DNA of 38,227 nucleotides from NCBI GenBank assembly GCA_030065265.1, contig JASJCW010000008.1, forward strand, positions 1 to 38,227, written 5' to 3'. The position numbers and the translations under genes are program-made. The notes beneath the pieces are model-generated. The model saw nothing but the letters and a program-made list of their open reading frames with translations. It made no database searches and was not told the DNA's origin. Source of the DNA: Prochloraceae cyanobacterium (GTDB taxonomy: Bacteria; Cyanobacteriota; Cyanobacteriia; Cyanobacteriales; JASJDA01). Within the stretch, counting starts at the first letter, position 1. Each line of letters opens with the position of its first letter. Shown piece by piece: positions 34,176 through 38,227 of the stretch.

Positions 34176-37091
34176 TTGCTTCAAAAAAAAAGCAAGTCTT
34201 TAATAGTTAAAATATGGTTAATTAACAGGATAATTGGTTTTTATTATGCTCCTGCGATCGCCCGAGAAAATATCGATCTAAATGTTGCTTTTGAAAGTGA
34301 AAATACTAAAATTAAAATCACAGAAACAACCCAATTATTACCAAACTATGTAGCAGAAAGTTTTCCCGCAGAAACTTCACCAAATATTATTGAAAAAATT
34401 CCTAATTCCATTTCGCCAGATCGGCTAGAAAAAACCTCACCAAATCGCGAAAATACAACTCCAGAACCACAAAATCCGGCTGAAGAAAAACCAGCAACAA
34501 CCGAGTCGCCAGAATCTGAATTAAGCTTGCAAGAAAGGATTATCGAATCTTTAAGTATTAGTGCAATTAAATATTCTTGGATTTTTAATCCGACAGATAA
34601 GTTTACATTTAAACATCAAATGTTTAAACCGAACAGCGATCGCAATTACCAAGATATCGATATTAGATTTGCTGAAGATAATGCAATTATCAATAAAATG
34701 ACTCACGGACATTTTCCTAAAAAAGAACAATTTTATTGGATACTCCCGAATAATATCGTCATTTTTGAGACAAAAGGATGGCAAGGTGGAATGGTTTATC
34801 AAGGGCGATCGGAAAAAAGCAAAATCAACGTTAAAATAAAAACCAAACAAGCTTTTGGTGGCTATCAAGCGGTTTGGGAAATGCCTCAAAATTTTGAAAA
34901 TTTAGTTAAAGAAAACGCAGGTAAAAAGCTCCGCATTTTATCGGTAGCTGGAGAATTAAATAATCCTCCAGGCATTAAAGCAGGTCGAGTTATTCTCAAT
35001 AGCAAATACGATAAAAGTAGCGACAAAAATTCAAATTTACTACCTAATTTAGGATACGCTAGCAGTCGCAATCTTAAAGGTGGAGGGGCTTTATTTGAAA
35101 ATCTAGAAATATCTAATATTCCTTTAATTTTACAAGGTTTTCCTACAGTCGATCTCAAACCTATCTTAGATAACGGCAAAGTTCAACTAAAAGTTGGTGA
35201 AGTAATTCCAAAACCAGTTTTAAATGCGGCTGGAATATTTTGGTCTAATTCTCAAACTGGAGAGGAGGCTAAATTTACTGCACCGATTACTTCTTTACCA
35301 GGAATTAAAATTCTGCAAGCAGATAAATTTGACAATCAAGATTTACTAAATAAATTAGTTAATCCTTCGATTAAAGATAAAAAGATCGATCGAGATCTAG
35401 CTTATCTTAATTCTTTATTTTGGGTTTCTTTTGGTGAGAGAAAGCCAGAAATAACTTTGAGCGATCCTATTGTATTAGATAATCTTCATTGGTATAGATT
35501 GTATGTTAGTCGTCCTCACAATCGCAGTTTAATCCAATATCATCCTGAAGAAGTCAGTGCTATTTATACTAATATATTTGCTAATCCTGGCGCATCTGCT
35601 ACCATGAACTTCAAAAAAGATTTAATCGATGATATGCAAACTGTTCATCAAACTTTAGGAATGCTTTTAGGTGGTATTTTTGAAGGAGTCAGCACTAAAA
35701 GAATCGACGATCGCTTAATAGAAGCTAAAGAAAAATTTGCCAACCGCGAAACTTTTGCGCGAGTAGAAACGAGATCTACTCCATTACAAAGAAAAAGAAT
35801 TAATCAAAGACTCGATCGCAATTTATCTTACAGCCATTTAAATAGTGGTTTAAAACAAATTTCTGGTAACGTTACTTTTCCTAGTAAAATTAAAGAGCAT
35901 AAATCTCGCATCTTGCAAATTAGAACTGGCTTGCATGAAAGAGGAATTGATTTTGCAGAGCAAACTCCAGGAGAAGTAATTAGAGGAGAGACTTTCTTTT
36001 CTTTATTGAGGCTATCTAATAAAGATTTTGGCCCGCTTACTTTTATTGGTAATCCAATTGCGATCGATCTCGATTCAAAGCTTGAAGCTAAAGTAAAAAA
36101 AGCCCAAATAAATCCAAAAGTTAAAATAGAAAAAAGCAAAAAAGTAGCAAAAAAAGAATTTTCTAAAAAAACAGCATCTTTAAAACCACAATCTCAACCG
36201 CTCGAGCGATCTTCGGCTGTAAAAACAACAATTTCAACTGAAAACGGTCAACAATTTGTTCGAGAAATTAATTCAGCAGATAATACTGTGATTCCGATTG
36301 GGGTTAAGACATACGATCTGGCATTCGATCGCATAGAATTAACTCGGATCGATCGTCAAAATATTCATTTAAATCGATATATTGGTTATCTTAATTTACC
36401 AGCAGTAGAAGGGGTTTTTTCCGGTTCTCAAGGAAACTTTAATTACAGTATCAATGGAGGAATGTGGTTAAATTTAGCATCTAATTCAGCCCCTAGCGTT
36501 AACTTTAATAACTTTGGAATTAAAGAACCAAGTATAGGAATTTATGCTAACGGTCTTTTTAGCTATCAATTTTCAAGAGTTGAATTAGATCGAGATAAAA
36601 AATTTAAAGCTATTCATACCCACAGTCCATTTTTAAAACTAAATTGGAATAGTGCGAGTAATAGTTACAATCCATTTGTAGCAGTAGCTAATTATTCTTA
36701 TTTTCGCCAGAGTAAGAATTTAAAGTTTTCGATCGCTCCCGGAATTGCTTTTGTAGAAAAGAATAGCAATGGTGAGTTTACTGGAATTTTTGAAACCAAT
36801 CTTAGTTTTAAGAATGACATTGAATTTGGTAGTAATGCTGAAATAGGTAAAGAAATTTTCTTTAGTTTAGAAGGACTAAAAAGAGTTCGCTCCAATTTGG
36901 CGATCGGTGCTTATTTACAAAATTATAGTTTTAATAAACTTAATATTGGCTTTAATAGTAGAATCTCTAATCTTAATTATGGGGTACTTTTTAGGCATAA
37001 CTTTTTAGATAATAATATTCATTTTACAGGAAAAATAGGTACTGGAGAAAAAGGTTTTGATGCTCGTTTTGAAGGGGGATATAGATTTTAA
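34176..37091 (+). CDS. Large putative outer-membrane beta-barrel protein, unknown family
   Basis: 971 residues from a TTG at 34176; no ATG start fits and GAAGCGAAAG lies just upstream, so the exact start is uncertain. An N-terminal hydrophobic stretch ends A-P-A-I-A, like a short signal peptide. A Pro/Glu/Thr-rich linker follows (to about 115), then a beta-rich domain (120-330), a mixed central region, and a highly basic Lys-rich linker near 640-680. The last about 250 residues alternate polar and aromatic residues with Asn/Gly turns (for example F-N-Y-S-I-N-G-G-M-W-L-N-L) and end in aromatic G-G-Y-R-F, as outer-membrane barrels do. Family not recognised. It might export or anchor the neighbouring secreted protein; that is inference. 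Confidence 0.7.
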   Translation: MLQKKSKSLIVKIWLINRIIGFYYAPAIARENIDLNVAFESENTKIKITETTQLLPNYVAESFPAETSPNIIEKIPNSISPDRLEKTSPNRENTTPEPQNPAEEKPATTESPESELSLQERIIESLSISAIKYSWIFNPTDKFTFKHQMFKPNSDRNYQDIDIRFAEDNAIINKMTHGHFPKKEQFYWILPNNIVIFETKGWQGGMVYQGRSEKSKINVKIKTKQAFGGYQAVWEMPQNFENLVKENAGKKLRILSVAGELNNPPGIKAGRVILNSKYDKSSDKNSNLLPNLGYASSRNLKGGGALFENLEISNIPLILQGFPTVDLKPILDNGKVQLKVGEVIPKPVLNAAGIFWSNSQTGEEAKFTAPITSLPGIKILQADKFDNQDLLNKLVNPSIKDKKIDRDLAYLNSLFWVSFGERKPEITLSDPIVLDNLHWYRLYVSRPHNRSLIQYHPEEVSAIYTNIFANPGASATMNFKKDLIDDMQTVHQTLGMLLGGIFEGVSTKRIDDRLIEAKEKFANRETFARVETRSTPLQRKRINQRLDRNLSYSHLNSGLKQISGNVTFPSKIKEHKSRILQIRTGLHERGIDFAEQTPGEVIRGETFFSLLRLSNKDFGPLTFIGNPIAIDLDSKLEAKVKKAQINPKVKIEKSKKVAKKEFSKKTASLKPQSQPLERSSAVKTTISTENGQQFVREINSADNTVIPIGVKTYDLAFDRIELTRIDRQNIHLNRYIGYLNLPAVEGVFSGSQGNFNYSINGGMWLNLASNSAPSVNFNNFGIKEPSIGIYANGLFSYQFSRVELDRDKKFKAIHTHSPFLKLNWNSASNSYNPFVAVANYSYFRQSKNLKFSIAPGIAFVEKNSNGEFTGIFETNLSFKNDIEFGSNAEIGKEIFFSLEGLKRVRSNLAIGAYLQNYSFNKLNIGFNSRISNLNYGVLFRHNFLDNNIHFTGKIGTGEKGFDARFEGGYRF

Positions 37092-37549
37092 AAATTGTTT
37101 AAATATTACTTTTATTGAAGAGAATAGATAATGTTATTTAGTAAGCTTTTTTATTTAGAAAAAACTGTTAATATTCATTTTAATAACCCCTCCAGCTAAT
37201 CAATTAGCTATCAATCAAAATAGCCCAACTAATCGGAGAAAATCAAACAAATGATGGATCGAGCTATTTACGCAACTATTACGGAACTAAACTTGCTCCC
37301 CGTACAATCTGGACAAGATCGAGCTTTAATAAAACAAAGCAAACAAATAAAAAAGCAGCAAATTTCTAAAATAAGCAAACATAAATGGCAAAGAACTCTT
37401 GTTAGTTTAGTTCGATATTGTGCGGCTAGTATATTTTGATTAAAATTAGACAATATTTGGATAATTGATAACATTTTTTGGATTAATTATCCAATCCTTT
37501 TTAGAGAAAATTAGCAATGTTAAAGATTAAAAACATTGAGTCATTTCAT
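37092..37549. other. Spacer with one doubtful small frame
   Basis: About 460 AT-rich bases. The only candidate is the 62-codon frame at 37251-37439, listed separately. No terminator with a clean T-run was found after the barrel gene. Confidence 0.4.
37251..37439 (+). CDS. Doubtful small basic protein
   Basis: 62 codons starting ATGATG with CGGAG about 13 bases upstream. The product is basic (K-Q-S-K-Q-I-K-K-Q-Q) with no membrane segment or known motif. The codon pattern is weak and the region is AT-rich, so it may well be non-coding. Listed for completeness. Confidence 0.2.
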   Translation: MMDRAIYATITELNLLPVQSGQDRALIKQSKQIKKQQISKISKHKWQRTLVSLVRYCAASIF

Positions 37550-38227
37550 TTAAAAGTAACGTTTGAAAATTCTGACTATTTTAGTCATTTTAAACTTATT
37601 TTCATAGCAAAAATTTACAACTATTCCTAAAATCAAACCCAAGATGGGAAAGAAAATTAACCATTGAAGATCGACTTGAATTAATTGATAATGTTTGAGT
37701 ATCCAAAAAGTTAAGATTAATCCAAACCAAGTACCTAGCAACTGAAAAAAATAATGATTATCGGAATGAATATTTTGATGGCGATCGCTTTTAGCTTGAA
37801 AAGATAGCCGTTTTTTATTCTCAACTTTAGCGATTGCCCGATACATATATTTAGCAGGGATTCCGGCTTCAACACCAGCAGCAACTAAATCTTTTAGCGA
37901 AAAACTATTATCATTTTGCAATGATAATTTTGCGGCTAGATCGAATATTTCTGTGACATTTTCTTGAGGAATTCTTGCTTGAGAATCGAATTCAAATAAA
38001 TTGTTCTGATTCCAATAAAATATTAATATTGTTTTACCTACTTTAATCCGATCGCCCGGTTGTAAAATTACAGGAATATTAATGCGATCGCCATTAACAA
38101 AAGTCCCATTTTTACTACCAACATCGACAAGAGAATAAAATTCCCCATCTCCTTTAAGTAATAAAGCATGATTGCCAGAAACCCATTCATCTTTACTAAA
38201 AATTAGATCGTTATTCCTTCCTCGGCC
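37550..38227 (-). CDS. FHA-domain membrane protein, N-terminus outside window
   Basis: The minus-strand frame is open to the right edge of the window, giving the last 225 residues. The first about 75 are an FHA phosphothreonine-binding domain: G-R-N-N-D at the edge, S-G-N-H for the S-x-x-H motif, D-V-G-S-K-N-G-T-F-V-N-G, and L-Q-P-G-D-R-I-K-V-G. A soluble helical part then contains A-G-V-E-A-G-I-P-A-K-Y-M-Y-R-A-I. Two transmembrane helices follow (about 160-180 and 185-205), then a short basic tail. FHA domains read Ser/Thr kinase signals, common in cyanobacteria. The partner kinase is not visible. Confidence 0.9.
   Translation of the reverse strand, partial: GRGRNNDLIFSKDEWVSGNHALLLKGDGEFYSLVDVGSKNGTFVNGDRINIPVILQPGDRIKVGKTILIFYWNQNNLFEFDSQARIPQENVTEIFDLAAKLSLQNDNSFSLKDLVAAGVEAGIPAKYMYRAIAKVENKKRLSFQAKSDRHQNIHSDNHYFFQLLGTWFGLILTFWILKHYQLIQVDLQWLIFFPILGLILGIVVNFCYENKFKMTKIVRIFKRYF

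Noticed and set aside
1..38227. tRNA genes, rRNA, CRISPR arrays, phage or plasmid modules
   Set aside because: Looked for T-loop-like GGTTCGAAT motifs, regular spaced repeats and integrase or capsid genes; none seen.

Overview
The window is a piece of cyanobacterial chromosome. Three things show this. The palindrome GCGATCGC (HIP1) occurs many times inside and between genes. The gene content is oxygenic-phototroph specific: an FtsH2-type thylakoid protease, NdhH of the NDH-1 complex, a high-light-inducible protein (Hlip) and a UbiD of the kind used for plastoquinone. The DNA is AT-rich with long, repeat-laden intergenic regions. I cannot name the genus from sequence alone. No tRNA, rRNA, CRISPR array, phage module or intact transposase was seen.

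Layout. 1-1743 is the 3' part of ftsH with a clear terminator. 2499-4165 holds two halves of a MacA/MacB-like export system joined by a deletion, so probably a dead locus. 4172-5245 is a membrane acyltransferase-like gene. 5246-6618 is gene-poor and contains a candidate decayed inverted-repeat element. 6619-10921 has a small repeat-bearing membrane protein, a gamma-glutamyltransferase and a TPR protein with a nuclease-like N-terminal domain. 10922-11832 holds a coiled-coil gene remnant and a MITE-like repeat. 11833-14820 is a divergent pair: ubiD and a NYN/OST-HTH RNA-binding or nuclease protein. 14972-17084 is a run of small membrane or exported proteins of unknown role. 17517-18707 is ndhH. 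18781-20695 is a divergent pair: an excisionase-like HTH protein and a leucine-rich-repeat-variant protein. 20742-25813 has a ferredoxin-linked metallo-beta-lactamase-fold protein, a sulfide:quinone oxidoreductase, a fungal-type cytosine deaminase, a DEP-domain gene broken by a 54-bp palindromic insertion, and gluconokinase. 26120-27927 is a same-strand stress cluster (Dps, ChaB-domain protein, rubredoxin, Hlip) closed by a HIP1-built palindromic terminator. A UbiA-like prenyltransferase follows. 29194-37091 is a cell-surface region: a 1289-residue RTX-type protein made of eight long modules, a small exported protein and a 971-residue putative outer-membrane barrel protein. The window ends inside an FHA-domain membrane protein.

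How the genes fit together. Several genes serve photosynthetic and respiratory membranes: FtsH for photosystem II repair, NdhH for cyclic electron flow, UbiD and possibly the UbiA-like protein for quinone or isoprenoid chemistry, and SQR feeding electrons from sulfide into quinone. The Dps to Hlip cluster fits oxidative, iron and light stress. The most noteworthy sequence-level observations are the 54-bp in-frame stop-bearing palindrome in the DEP gene, the deletion fusion in the efflux operon, the higher-order repeat order in the RTX protein (A-B-C-D then A'-C'-D'), the PD-(D/E)XK-like/TPR fusion, and families of dispersed repeats in the long spacers. No single locus can be claimed as a new system from sequence alone. 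The best candidates for follow-up are the HTH/LRV divergent pair, the nuclease-like/TPR gene and the RTX/exported-protein/barrel neighbourhood.
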